Positions 16,762 through 25,447 of a stretch of 64,000 bases of DNA are shown one piece after another. The first letter of the stretch is position 1, and each line of letters opens with the position of its first letter. Source of the DNA: Cucumibacter marinus DSM 18995 (GTDB lineage Bacteria > Pseudomonadota > Alphaproteobacteria > Rhizobiales > Devosiaceae). A model generated the notes under the pieces. It was not told where the DNA came from and searched no databases. It was given only the letters and a program-made list of their open reading frames with translations. The stretch spans positions 373,623-437,622 of the forward strand of contig NZ_KE386978.1 in NCBI RefSeq assembly GCF_000429865.1. Reading direction: 5' to 3'. The translations under genes and the position numbers were made by a program.

Positions 16762-17562
16762 TCAGGTCAGAATCCCTGCCTCACGCGCCGCCTCGAGCCG
16801 GCCGCGGCTGATCGGCAATTCGCGACCATCGGTCAGCACCACAACCGCCGCGCCCTTGTGGCGGCGGGCGCTCCGGATCGCGTCGAGTGCCACCCAGTGC
16901 GAGCGATGCAGCTGGATGCCGGGAATGGGCGCGGCCTCGTCGATGGCATCGCCGAGCCGCATCAGCAACAGCGTCTTGCCCTTGTCGGTGACGACTTCGA
17001 CATAGTGGTCGGAGACCGACAGGCTCAGTAATGCTCCGCGGTCCTGCACCGCCAGCCGGTCGAGCAGCTTCGGCCGTGGTGGCGCCTCGGCCACCGCACC
17101 CGCCTCACCGGCTTCCGCCACGGTGCCGGCGCGGGATTCGACCATGGCAAAGCCCGCCACCACCGCGATCGAAATGATGACGCAATAGACCGTGTTAAGC
17201 AGCAGCGCGGCGGGGTCTGCATAAAGAACCCCGAAGGTCATGGCGTTGATCGCCCAGACGACGAAAGAGACCGGCAGGCCGGCGGCGACGCCGCCCACAA
17301 CCACGCCCAGCATCATGGATTTGAACCGGTGTTCGACGAGGCGGAGCGTAAAGGCCCCGAAAAAGTGCCCGGTGACATAGGCGGTGGCGAGAAGAACAAC
17401 CCAATAGACAAGGCGCGGGCCGATCGGGAGGTAGTCGAACGTGCCGAACGGCCCCGATAGCCCGAGGATCAGCGCCACAAGCACGAAGATGCCCGCAAAG
17501 GCCGGCTGGGTCATGGAGCTGCGCATTTCGCGAAGCGTCAGTTGCAATGCGTTGTCGCCCAC
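16762..17562 (-). CDS. LytTR-domain membrane-anchored transcriptional regulator
   Basis: About 266 residues from GTG 17562. Four hydrophobic helices lie in the first ~140 residues (IFVLVALILGLSGPFGTFDYL; LVYWVVLLATAYVTG; MMLGVVVGGVAAGLPVSFVV; YCVIISIAVVAGFAMV), then an alanine/proline linker and a C-terminal LytTR DNA-binding domain (DHYVEVVTDKGKTLLLMRL to LPISRGRLE). This membrane-LytTR arrangement is common in alphaproteobacteria; targets are usually neighbouring membrane or stress genes. Its stop lies three bases from that of convergent trhO. Divergent from the DUF2306-like gene, a possible target. The longer frame to 17784 runs into the divergent gene's start region. Confidence 0.82.
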   Translation of the reverse strand: MGDNALQLTLREMRSSMTQPAFAGIFVLVALILGLSGPFGTFDYLPIGPRLVYWVVLLATAYVTGHFFGAFTLRLVEHRFKSMMLGVVVGGVAAGLPVSFVVWAINAMTFGVLYADPAALLLNTVYCVIISIAVVAGFAMVESRAGTVAEAGEAGAVAEAPPRPKLLDRLAVQDRGALLSLSVSDHYVEVVTDKGKTLLLMRLGDAIDEAAPIPGIQLHRSHWVALDAIRSARRHKGAAVVVLTDGRELPISRGRLEAAREAGILT

Positions 17563-17680
17563 GTAGCCGGTCCTCAGTCCGCGAATGGCGGTTTGCGGTT
17601 GCCCGCCTTTTTGCGCGAGCTCGCTCCCACAGTCAATTGCACGGGCCGCCTGCCGGTCCCGAGACAAACGGGAGACCATG

Positions 17681-18169
17681 ATGAACCTTGCACCGCTGAT
17701 GACCGCTTCACCCGCCGTCCAGATCCATGTCGCCTCCGCTGTCGCCGCCATGGCGCTGGGCGCGCTCGTCCTGTTCCGCCGCAAGGGTGGCCGTCATCAC
17801 AAGCTGATGGGCCGCGCCTTCGGGATTGCCATGCTGATCGCCGCGCTGAGCTCGTTCTGGATTTCCGGCATCAGAATGGTCGGTCCGTTCAGCCCCATTC
17901 ACCTCATCTCGGTGTGGACGCTGATCGCGGTGGTGCTGGGCGTGATCCAGGCGCGCCGCGGTGATCTGCAGGCGCATCGCGGCACCATGGTCGGGCTTTA
18001 TGCCGGCGGCATCGGGGTCGCGGGCGGGCTCAGCCTGTTGCCGGGCCGGGTGATGAACGAGATCGTGTTCACCTCCGGCACCGGGATCCTGGTGTTCGCC
18101 GCCGGTGCGGCCCTTGTCGGCGCTGCTCTTTATGTCGGCGGACGCCGCCGGCGGATCCGCGCGGCCTGA
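17681..18169 (+). CDS. DUF2306-like four-helix membrane protein
   Basis: 162-residue integral membrane protein with four predicted helices. Conserved histidines sit at membrane edges: IHVASA near residue 15, HHKLMGRAFG near 40, HLISVW near 75 and HRGTM near 97, the pattern of the DUF2306 family (possibly heme or metal ligands). GGAGA is five bases before ATG 17681; the ATG at 17678 is too close. Divergent from the LytTR regulator, which may control it. Function unknown. Confidence 0.75.
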   Translation: MNLAPLMTASPAVQIHVASAVAAMALGALVLFRRKGGRHHKLMGRAFGIAMLIAALSSFWISGIRMVGPFSPIHLISVWTLIAVVLGVIQARRGDLQAHRGTMVGLYAGGIGVAGGLSLLPGRVMNEIVFTSGTGILVFAAGAALVGAALYVGGRRRRIRAA

Positions 18170-18307
18170 GGCGTTTCGACCATTAGCATACGGGTTCGCG
18201 ATATTGCCAAGGCCACCGATCCTCCATATGACTCGCGCAGGGAAGTGCATAGTATGCATGTGAGTGCGCGTTGCGGGCCGTAACGCCAAGCGGTGAGGAT
18301 AGTTGGC

Positions 18308-21300
18308 GTGGCAAAACGCAAGCCGGGAAGCGACATCGTGATTGTCGGAGGCGGCGTTGCCGGGCTTTATGCGGCCCGTTGCCTCGCGGATGATTTCGGC
18401 TTCACCGTCACCCTTGTCGAGGCCGGCTCCGCCAATCCGCACAAACCGGGCGTGGCGCCCGGCGCCTGGCAGGCAGCGGCAGGTGAAAGCGCGCCCGGCC
18501 TGCCGGTACACCTTTCGGCGGAAGGCGAGGACACCGCGCCATTCGGCGTCCATACCGCGTCAGGGCTTGGTGGCGGGCTCAGCCAGTCGGGCCAGGATTA
18601 CCTGGTCGGACAGCGCCAGGACTATTTCTCCTGGTCCCATTATATCGGCACCGGACGGGAATGGTCCTATATCGACCTGCTGCCGCATCTCAAATCTGTC
18701 GAAACCAACAGGGTGCTGGCCAATTCCTATCATGGCGCCAAGGGGCCGATCGCGGTCGATCTGCCCGGCTATCTCTATCCGGGCACCCGCGAATTCCTGC
18801 TGGCAGCACAGTCGCGCGGGCACGGGGTCAATCCCGATTTCAACGGCGAAATCCAGATGGGCTCGGGGCTGGTGCCGCAAATGCGCGCCAAGAGCGCCGA
18901 TAGGCCCGAACGCTTCGACCCGGTCGAAATGGTTGCCGGGCTCGCCGACAAGAAAGGCCCGGTCCACATCGTCACCGATGCGGTGGTCACCGGCCTGACC
19001 TTTGAGGGCAACCGTGTCACCGGGGTCGAATACCGAAAAAAGGGCAAGGGCCGGTCCCGCGAGATCGTGGCCGAGCGCGAAGTGCTGCTTGCTGCCGGTG
19101 CCATTGCCAATGCCAAGCTGATGCTGTTGTCCGGCATCGGACCGGGAGACGAACTCAAGCAGATCGGGGTGGCCCCGCGCGTCGAGCTCAAGGGGGTGGG
19201 CGACAATCTTCAGATCCACCCGATGATCCCGCTCGTGACCCGCGCGCTCGACGGGGTGCCCCATGTCGATCCGGTCAAGGCGGCCAAATCCTGGCGCGAC
19301 CGGCTCAATTATCGCTGGTTCGGGGGCGGCCCGCTTTCGGTCGCCGGCGACGAGGCGGCGGTGTTCTTCGATCCGCTCGGCAATGAACGCCCGGGCATGG
19401 AAATGCGGTTTGCACCGTTCCTGCACCGGGCGCTTGCAGGCAGCGGCGTGGCGCGCGACGGGGCGATGAGCCTCATGGTCTCGCTGTTGCGCCCCCGGGC
19501 CCGGGGGCGGGTTCAGCTGTCGCATTCCGATCCCGCCCGTCCGGCGCGCATTACTTACGATGCGCTGGGGAACGAGACCGACGCCAAATTGCTGATTGCC
19601 GGGCTCAAGCGGGCCCGCGAGATCTTTCTCGCCGACCCGCTGGCGAGCCTTGTCGAGCCCGATTTCGCGCTCGGACCGGAGAACTGGCACGAGGACAGCG
19701 AGATCGCCGAGTACTGCCGGGCGCAATTGCGCTTCACCGGCATGCCGGCGGGCACCGCCCGCATGGGCCCCGATCACGATCCGCTCGCCGTGCTCGATCC
19801 GCAATTGAGGGTGCGCGGCACCGAGGGGCTGCGGGTTATCGATGCCAGTGCCATGCCGTTCCTCACCTCGGGTGCCGGGGTCGTGCCGGCGCTGGCGATT
19901 GCCGGGCGCGCCGCACAGGTCATCGCCCGCGCCCATGGCCGCGAAACCCGCAAGCCGGTGGAGGAACCGACAAAGCCCGCGCCGAAGCGCAGCGAAACGC
20001 CGCCGCCCGCCAAGCCGCGTGATACCGGCACCGGCAGCACCCGCCCCTCGCTCAAGCGCCGCTTCGGGAACCTCGGCAAAGCATCGGCAACAACCACATC
20101 GGCGGCAGCCGCAGCCGCGGCGGCTGACACCGCGCCGCCCGACACGCCGAACCCTGACAAACCGCCGGTCGAAAAGCCCGCTGCGCCCGGGACTGCCATT
20201 CCGGCCCAGCCCGCAGCGGAGAAGCCGGGACCGGAAGAAGCGGCCAAAGTGGAAACCGGCAAGGCACCGGCGTCGTCTGAAACAACCGCCGACGCCGCGC
20301 GCACCGAACCGGTCTTCGAGGGTGAAGAGACCAGGGTCACGGCAAGCGAAGAGCCTGCCCCCATCGAGGTGACTGCTGCTGAACCTGCCGCCGATGCGCC
20401 TTCGGTCGCCATTGCGGGCGAATCGCCGGATGCCGATAGCGCACCCAGGGTGGAGGGGGAAACCCGGGACAAGCCGGGCGAAGACCACACGCCTTCTGCC
20501 GATGCCGGGGAAAAGCCGTCACCCGAAACGCACACGGAAGAGACACCGACTGCCAAATTGGCGCAGGATCCGGCGGCGCAAGATCCAGCGGTCCGAGATC
20601 CAGCGGTCGAAGTTCCAGCGATCGAAGAACCGGCGACCGAAGAATCGGAGGCTAAAGAATCGGAGGCTGAAGAATCGGCGGTCGATGCGCCGGTTGACAG
20701 CGCTCCCGCATCTGCGCCCGCGGATCAGGGCGAGCACGAAGCCGAGGAACTGGCCAGTTTGCCGCCCGAGACCACGGCGCATGAAGAAAAGGCCGAGTGG
20801 AACAAGCCGGCAGCGCAGCCCGAGCCCCCGCAGGAGCCTGCCGCCGCATCGGACGAACCGCCCGCCTCCGACGCAAGCGATGAGACCCGCGACGCCGAGG
20901 AGCGCGTCTCCCTGCCGCCGGAAATGACGCCGCATGACGAATTGGAGGCGCTGGTGGCCAAGGCGGCGCTGCGCAATGTGCAAAAGGATGTGCCCGACGC
21001 AGTCTCGACGACAGCGCCCGCGGCGTCGCCTGAAACACCGGCAGCATCTGAAACACCGGAACCGTCCGAGGAGCCGGCCGCGCCTGTGGCGGCCGAAGAT
21101 GAAGCGCCGGCCGAACCGGCCGCACCACCCGAGTCGGAGGCCCCGGCTCAGGAGACGGTGGGCGGGACATCGGCAATGACCGAAGTCTCACAAGAGCCTG
21201 AGACACCTCAAGAACCCGAGGCTGAAGCGGAATCTCCTGCCGAGCCGGAAACCGCTGAAGCACCGCCCAGCATTCATGCCAGCCCTTCGGCGGAAGCCGC

Positions 21301-21646
21301 CGAGACCGCACAGACAGAAGCGACCGCTCCGGAAACGGTAACGGAAGAACCGGCGCAGGCGCACGAGGCGGACACCGAGCCAACACCGGAACAAAGGGAC
21401 GAGCGGGAAGACGAACCTGAAGAACTGGTCGGCGCCAAGGACATCGCCAATTCCACGGATGCGGGAGAGCCCACAGAGCAATCCGAATCCGAAAAGACAG
21501 CTGAGTCCCAAGACACGCCCGACTCACAAGACACGTCCGAGTCTCAAGAGAAGTCCGAGACACAAGAGCCGCCCAAATCCGAAGACGATCCCGAGCCGGA
21601 AGCAGAGCAAAAGCCCAAACGCCCGATTCCCGACGAGCTTTTCTAG
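18308..21646 (+). CDS. GMC-like flavoprotein with degenerate active site and ~565-residue acidic low-complexity tail
   Basis: Residues 1-545 are a GMC oxidoreductase fold: FAD motif VIVGGGVAGLYAARC near residues 9-23, a GLGGGLSQSG segment where active members have LGGSS..NG, GAIANAKLMLLSGIGP, and the C-terminal DPQLRVRGTEGLRVIDAS. The catalytic His of HPxGTCRMG is replaced (GMPAGTARMG, Met479), and the usual SGNTNAP is SGAGVVP (521-527), so the second catalytic residue is also missing. From about 548 to 1112 the chain is Pro/Ala/Glu/Ser-rich, with 5-residue repeats encoded at 20561-20680 and two xLPPExTxH motifs. Starts at GTG 18308 with GAGGAT upstream. No signal peptide. FAD binding is likely, dehydrogenase activity doubtful; a scaffold role is possible. 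Confidence 0.8.
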   Translation: MAKRKPGSDIVIVGGGVAGLYAARCLADDFGFTVTLVEAGSANPHKPGVAPGAWQAAAGESAPGLPVHLSAEGEDTAPFGVHTASGLGGGLSQSGQDYLVGQRQDYFSWSHYIGTGREWSYIDLLPHLKSVETNRVLANSYHGAKGPIAVDLPGYLYPGTREFLLAAQSRGHGVNPDFNGEIQMGSGLVPQMRAKSADRPERFDPVEMVAGLADKKGPVHIVTDAVVTGLTFEGNRVTGVEYRKKGKGRSREIVAEREVLLAAGAIANAKLMLLSGIGPGDELKQIGVAPRVELKGVGDNLQIHPMIPLVTRALDGVPHVDPVKAAKSWRDRLNYRWFGGGPLSVAGDEAAVFFDPLGNERPGMEMRFAPFLHRALAGSGVARDGAMSLMVSLLRPRARGRVQLSHSDPARPARITYDALGNETDAKLLIAGLKRAREIFLADPLASLVEPDFALGPENWHEDSEIAEYCRAQLRFTGMPAGTARMGPDHDPLAVLDPQLRVRGTEGLRVIDASAMPFLTSGAGVVPALAIAGRAAQVIARAHGRETRKPVEEPTKPAPKRSETPPPAKPRDTGTGSTRPSLKRRFGNLGKASATTTSAAAAAAAADTAPPDTPNPDKPPVEKPAAPGTAIPAQPAAEKPGPEEAAKVETGKAPASSETTADAARTEPVFEGEETRVTASEEPAPIEVTAAEPAADAPSVAIAGESPDADSAPRVEGETRDKPGEDHTPSADAGEKPSPETHTEETPTAKLAQDPAAQDPAVRDPAVEVPAIEEPATEESEAKESEAEESAVDAPVDSAPASAPADQGEHEAEELASLPPETTAHEEKAEWNKPAAQPEPPQEPAAASDEPPASDASDETRDAEERVSLPPEMTPHDELEALVAKAALRNVQKDVPDAVSTTAPAASPETPAASETPEPSEEPAAPVAAEDEAPAEPAAPPESEAPAQETVGGTSAMTEVSQEPETPQEPEAEAESPAEPETAEAPPSIHASPSAEAAETAQTEATAPETVTEEPAQAHEADTEPTPEQRDEREDEPEELVGAKDIANSTDAGEPTEQSESEKTAESQDTPDSQDTSESQEKSETQEPPKSEDDPEPEAEQKPKRPIPDELF
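20561..20680 (+). repeat. 8 x 15-bp in-frame minisatellite in the flavoprotein tail
   Basis: Eight 15-base units in a row, drifting from GCGCAGGATCCGGCG to GCTGAAGAATCGGCG, each encoding five residues (AQDPA, AQDPA, VRDPA, VEVPA, IEEPA, TEESE, AKESE, AEESA). The unit length keeps the frame, so expansion or contraction would change tail length without breaking the protein. Confidence 0.9.
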
Positions 21647-21763
21647 AGCCGGGCAGGGCCGGATCGAGGCCGGCAGCGGGCGTTCGAGATGCATCGGCTC
21701 ACCATCATGCCGCCGCAATGGCCCGTCAAAAGGCGCGAAACTGGTGTGCCGGAACAGGTGTCG

Positions 21764-22264
21764 ATGCGGGCGATCCTTGTCATATATCTGCTGTTTGCTG
21801 CGGTGGCGTGTTCGCCGTCTATCGGCCCCGGCTCTTCGAGTGGCGGATCGGGGATCATCGCCACCCTTACAGCGCCCGATTTCTCCCAGCCCAACAATCC
21901 CGGCTCCCCCGAGGTCAACCGGCTGATCGCCAAATATGCCGCGATCTATGATGTGCCGCCCTCGCTGGTGCATCGGGTCGTCAGACGCGAGAGCACCTAT
22001 AATCCGGCGGCGCGCAACGGCCCCTATTACGGGCTGATGCAGATCCTGCCGCAGACCGCCCAGACCATGGGGTATCGCGGCCCGCCCTCGGGCCTGCTCG
22101 ATGCCGAGACCAATCTCAAATATGCGGTCAAATATCTGCGCGGCGCCTATATCGTGGCCGAAGGCGACCACGACCTTGCGGTGCGCTATTACGCTTCGGG
22201 CTATTATTATCACGCCAAGGCCAAAGGCCTGTTGGTCGAGACCGGTTTGCGCCCGGCAAGTTAG
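21764..22264 (+). CDS. Lytic transglycosylase lipoprotein (SLT domain)
   Basis: 166-residue lipoprotein: hydrophobic signal with lipobox AVAC (modified cysteine at residue 16), a Gly/Ser linker, then a compact family 1 lytic transglycosylase domain. The catalytic glutamate is E76 in RRESTYNP; GLMQILPQTAQTMGY and NLKYAVKYLRG are the standard following motifs. It cleaves the MurNAc-GlcNAc bond of peptidoglycan, probably from the outer-membrane inner face. Start at ATG 21764; GTG 21758 is a near alternative. Convergent with selO, sharing stop bases TTAG at 22261-22264. Confidence 0.88.
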   Translation: MRAILVIYLLFAAVACSPSIGPGSSSGGSGIIATLTAPDFSQPNNPGSPEVNRLIAKYAAIYDVPPSLVHRVVRRESTYNPAARNGPYYGLMQILPQTAQTMGYRGPPSGLLDAETNLKYAVKYLRGAYIVAEGDHDLAVRYYASGYYYHAKAKGLLVETGLRPAS

Positions 22265-23718
22265 TCGGCTTTTGGGGTCGGCGTGAAGACGTCCGCCCCG
22301 CCCGGGCCGTTGCCATAGGCCTCGCCCATCTCCCGGATCTCGGCGATTGCTTCCTCGAAGGCAGTCCAGTCGTCATCCTCGGCGATCGGCGCCCAGATCG
22401 CTTCCATTTCCTCGATCACCATCGAGCGCGGTTGGGGCCGCGTGAAATAGGCATGATCGAGCCTGAGACCACCGCGCGGTTCATGCGCTTCAAGCGCCAT
22501 GCGGAACGGCACGAAACTGCCGCCGCGATAGGCCGCTGCGAGCGGGCCGGCGAGTGCCCGCTCTTCGCTCCTGAGCCCGCCATACCAGTCGAAAAACACC
22601 TGTTCGAACGGTGCCTGGCTGGCTTCGAGAAACCCGAAGAGGCCGGTCACGGTGGCCGTATCTGCTTCTTCGCCTGCCGATTTGAGCCCCAACCGGGCCA
22701 ACACCCGCGCGCGGAATTCGCGCTGGAAAGCAGGCCAGAACGCGTTGAGCGCCGGTTCCAGCGTTTCGCGGTCGGACAAGGGCATCAGGCATTCGGCAAG
22801 CCGGGTCAGGTTCCAGGCCAGCGCCTCGGGCTGGCGGCCATAGGCATAAAGCCCGGTCTCGTCGAAATAGGCGGCGGTGAAGCCGGGTTCGTAATGCGGC
22901 AGGAACCGCCAGGGGCCATAATCGAAGCTTTCCCCGGTGATGGTGATGTTGTCCGAGTTGAGCACCCCATGCACGAAGCCCGCCGCGACCCATTGTGCGC
23001 CAAGCCGGGCGACATGAAGCGCCACCGCCTCGAGCAGCGCCGCGGCGGTCTCGCTCACCGAACCGCGTTCGGCCTCGGGCAGGTAGTGGGTGACGCTATG
23101 CGCCACCAGTTTTTCGAGCGCTTCGGTGTCTTTCTCAAAGGCAAGACGCTGAAATGTGCCGATGCGGATATGGGAATGGCTCAGCCGTGTCAGCACAGAG
23201 GAGCGGGTCGGCGAGGGTTCGTCACCGCGCAACAGCTGTTCGCCGGTCTCGATGAGCGAAAAGCTCTTGGAAGTATAGACCCCGAGCGCTTCGAGCATTT
23301 CGCTCGCCAGCACCTCGCGCACCCCGCCCTTGAGCGTCAGCCGTCCGTCGCCGCCACGCGAAAACGGGGTCCGGCCCGACCCCTTGGTGCCGAGATCGAG
23401 CAGGCGGTTGTCCTCGAGGTCGCGGAGCTGGGCGAACAGGAACCCGCGCCCGTCCCCGATCTCAGGGTTATAGGTGCGGAACTGGTGGCCGTGATAGGCC
23501 AGCGCCAGGGGCTTTTCGAACGTGCCCGCAAGCGGTTTGAAGCGCCCGAAACGCTTCTGCCATTCGGCTTCGTTCAGCGCGCCCAGCCCGACCCGCTCGG
23601 CCCAGCGCTGATTGCGGAAGCGGATGTCGGTTTTCGGGAAATCGGCCGGTTCGACCGGTACGAAGAATTTGTCGCCAAGATCGGCATGAATGGTTTCAGG
23701 CTTGGGGGCAGACGCCAT
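22261..23718 (-). CDS. selO: SelO/YdiU protein adenylyltransferase (AMPylase)
   Basis: 485-residue SelO-family pseudokinase that transfers AMP to Ser/Thr/Tyr of target proteins, mostly in redox stress. Seen: SRGGDGRLTLKGGVREVL after the LGTKGSGRTPFS nucleotide loop, and HGVLNSDNITITGESFDYGP containing the catalytic Asn and metal Asp. The C-terminal selenocysteine/cysteine of eukaryotic SelO is absent, as in many bacteria. Its ATG immediately follows the end of the histidine kinase gene (positions meet at 23718), so it is the last gene of a leftward cluster of DUF4173 protein, response regulator, kinase and selO. Why these are linked is unknown. Confidence 0.93.
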   Translation of the reverse strand: MASAPKPETIHADLGDKFFVPVEPADFPKTDIRFRNQRWAERVGLGALNEAEWQKRFGRFKPLAGTFEKPLALAYHGHQFRTYNPEIGDGRGFLFAQLRDLEDNRLLDLGTKGSGRTPFSRGGDGRLTLKGGVREVLASEMLEALGVYTSKSFSLIETGEQLLRGDEPSPTRSSVLTRLSHSHIRIGTFQRLAFEKDTEALEKLVAHSVTHYLPEAERGSVSETAAALLEAVALHVARLGAQWVAAGFVHGVLNSDNITITGESFDYGPWRFLPHYEPGFTAAYFDETGLYAYGRQPEALAWNLTRLAECLMPLSDRETLEPALNAFWPAFQREFRARVLARLGLKSAGEEADTATVTGLFGFLEASQAPFEQVFFDWYGGLRSEERALAGPLAAAYRGGSFVPFRMALEAHEPRGGLRLDHAYFTRPQPRSMVIEEMEAIWAPIAEDDDWTAFEEAIAEIREMGEAYGNGPGGADVFTPTPKAD

Positions 23719-24743
23719 CAGCGCTCCGGGCCGGGGTGCACCGGCAGTTCGATGACAAAGGCTGCCCCGGCCTCGCTTTGACCAAGGGCAATGGTACCGC
23801 CATGGCCTGCCACAAGCGCGGCGGTGATGTCGAGGCCCATGCCGGTGCCGCCCTTCTCGCGCCTTGTGGTGAAGAAGGGCTCGAAAATGCGCTCGCGATT
23901 GCCCGGGGAAACGCCCGTGCCATTGTCGGCGATGCGGATGATGCCGCGCAGGCCTTCGCGCGTGACGGTCACCACCAGGCTGTTCGCGCCGTGCTCGGCA
24001 GCGTTCTCGGTCAGATGGGTGAGGATCGCGGTCAGCGCCGCCTCACCGATGGCGAGCGGCAGATTGGCGGGACCGTTGACGGTGATGGCGAGCCCGTCAA
24101 ACCGCTTTTCGAGCCCGCCCATGATCATGGCGATATCCGCCGGGCCGGGGGTTTGTTCGGCCTCGGCCATGGCGATCGCCCGCAGCCGGGCAAGCAGCGC
24201 CTCGAGCCTTGCGGTGTCGGCGATGATATTGGTGAGGAACCGTTCGCGCTCCGCCTCGGTCATGCCGGCATCGCCGGCCTCGCGCATCAGCTCGGCGGCC
24301 CCGCGAATGGCGCTGACCGGGCTCTTGAACTCGTGCGAAACGTGAGCGGCGAAACTCGCCGCGCGGTCACGGCGGTCGACAAGGTGTCGGGCGAGATCGA
24401 AAAAATGCTGGGACAGGGCGGCGATCTCCGCCGTGCCATAGGCGGGCAAGGGCGTGATGGCGGCGCGGCCGTCGCGGCGGATGGCGGTGCTGGCGCGGGT
24501 GAGGTCGCGCACCGGACCGGTCAGGGTGCGGGCGAAGACGAAGCCGATAACAACAGTCGCGACGATGACCCCGAGCGCCACAAGGCCAAGGCTCAGAAGC
24601 TGCCCCACGCCACGGCTTTCGGTGAGCACAACATAGACGCCGACCCCGCCGAGCGACAGCGCCAGCACACTGCCGAGCACGGCGGCAATCACCAGCGGCA
24701 GGGACGGCCGCCATTTGCGGGTCACGCGGGGAGTGTCCGTCAC
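23718..24743 (-). CDS. Sensor histidine kinase
   Basis: 341-residue membrane kinase. Two helices close together (about residues 17-40 and 50-72) leave almost no periplasmic loop, so it probably senses a membrane or cytoplasmic signal. A HAMP segment (RTLTGPVRDLTRA) is followed by the H-box with phosphoacceptor H137 in AAHVSHEFKSP, and an ATP-binding domain with DNGTGVSPGNRERIFEPF and GGTGMGLDI. Overall resembles the CreC/BaeS-like group. Overlaps the upstream response regulator by four bases (ATGA) and abuts selO. Cognate regulator is almost certainly the adjacent one. Confidence 0.9.
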   Translation of the reverse strand: MTDTPRVTRKWRPSLPLVIAAVLGSVLALSLGGVGVYVVLTESRGVGQLLSLGLVALGVIVATVVIGFVFARTLTGPVRDLTRASTAIRRDGRAAITPLPAYGTAEIAALSQHFFDLARHLVDRRDRAASFAAHVSHEFKSPVSAIRGAAELMREAGDAGMTEAERERFLTNIIADTARLEALLARLRAIAMAEAEQTPGPADIAMIMGGLEKRFDGLAITVNGPANLPLAIGEAALTAILTHLTENAAEHGANSLVVTVTREGLRGIIRIADNGTGVSPGNRERIFEPFFTTRREKGGTGMGLDITAALVAGHGGTIALGQSEAGAAFVIELPVHPGPER

Positions 24744-25447
24744 GCGCCAATACCGTTCGGCCCGCCCAGCCGGAAGCCGATGCCATGCACGGTTGTGATG
24801 GCCTCGGAACAGCCGGCGTCAGCCAGCTTGGCGCGGATATTGCGGATATGGCTGTCGACGGTGCGGTCTGAGACTGCGAAATCGCCACCATAGGCCGCCT
24901 GCATGATCTGGCCGCGGGTGAAGACCTGGCGCGGCCGGGCGGCAAAGATCGAGAGGATCTCGAATTCGAGCCCGGTCAACGCGACCGGATTGCCCTCAAA
25001 GCTTACCAGCCGCGCTTCCGCTTCGATCGTCAGCCCCGGCAGGGCCTGTTTGCCATGGGCAGCTTCGGTCGACGGGGCGGCGACATAGCGCTTGAGAATG
25101 GTCTTGACCCGCGCCACGACTTCACGGGGGCTGAACGGCTTGGTGACATAGTCGTCGCCGCCGATCTCGAGACCCAGAATGCGGTCGATTTCCTCGTCGC
25201 GGGCGGAAAGGAACAGGATCGGCACTTCGGACACCCGCCGGATGTCGCGGCAGAGTTCGAGCCCGTCCTTTTCCGGCAGGCCGACATCGAGGACGATCAG
25301 ATCGATCCCGCCGCCACCGAAACGCGCAAGCGCCGACGCACCATCCTTCGCCGTCTCGGTGGCCATGCCGGCCCTGTCGAGCGCAAAGCACAGCACCTCG
25401 CGGATATGGGGGTCGTCATCGACCACCAGGATGGTATGTCCCGCCAT
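24740..25447 (-). CDS. OmpR-family response regulator
   Basis: 235 residues: receiver domain (acidic pocket VVDDD at 8-12, phosphoacceptor D54 in IVLDVGLPEKDG, lysine in DYVTKPFSP) and a winged-helix DNA-binding domain (QVFTRGQIMQAAYGGD, DRTVDSHIRNIRAKL, VHGIGFRLG). Pairs with the histidine kinase directly downstream. Its first 32 bases overlap the end of the DUF4173 gene, so the upstream gene's repeat-bearing tail lies over this start region. Likely autoregulated; target genes not visible. Confidence 0.93.
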   Translation of the reverse strand: MAGHTILVVDDDPHIREVLCFALDRAGMATETAKDGASALARFGGGGIDLIVLDVGLPEKDGLELCRDIRRVSEVPILFLSARDEEIDRILGLEIGGDDYVTKPFSPREVVARVKTILKRYVAAPSTEAAHGKQALPGLTIEAEARLVSFEGNPVALTGLEFEILSIFAARPRQVFTRGQIMQAAYGGDFAVSDRTVDSHIRNIRAKLADAGCSEAITTVHGIGFRLGGPNGIGA

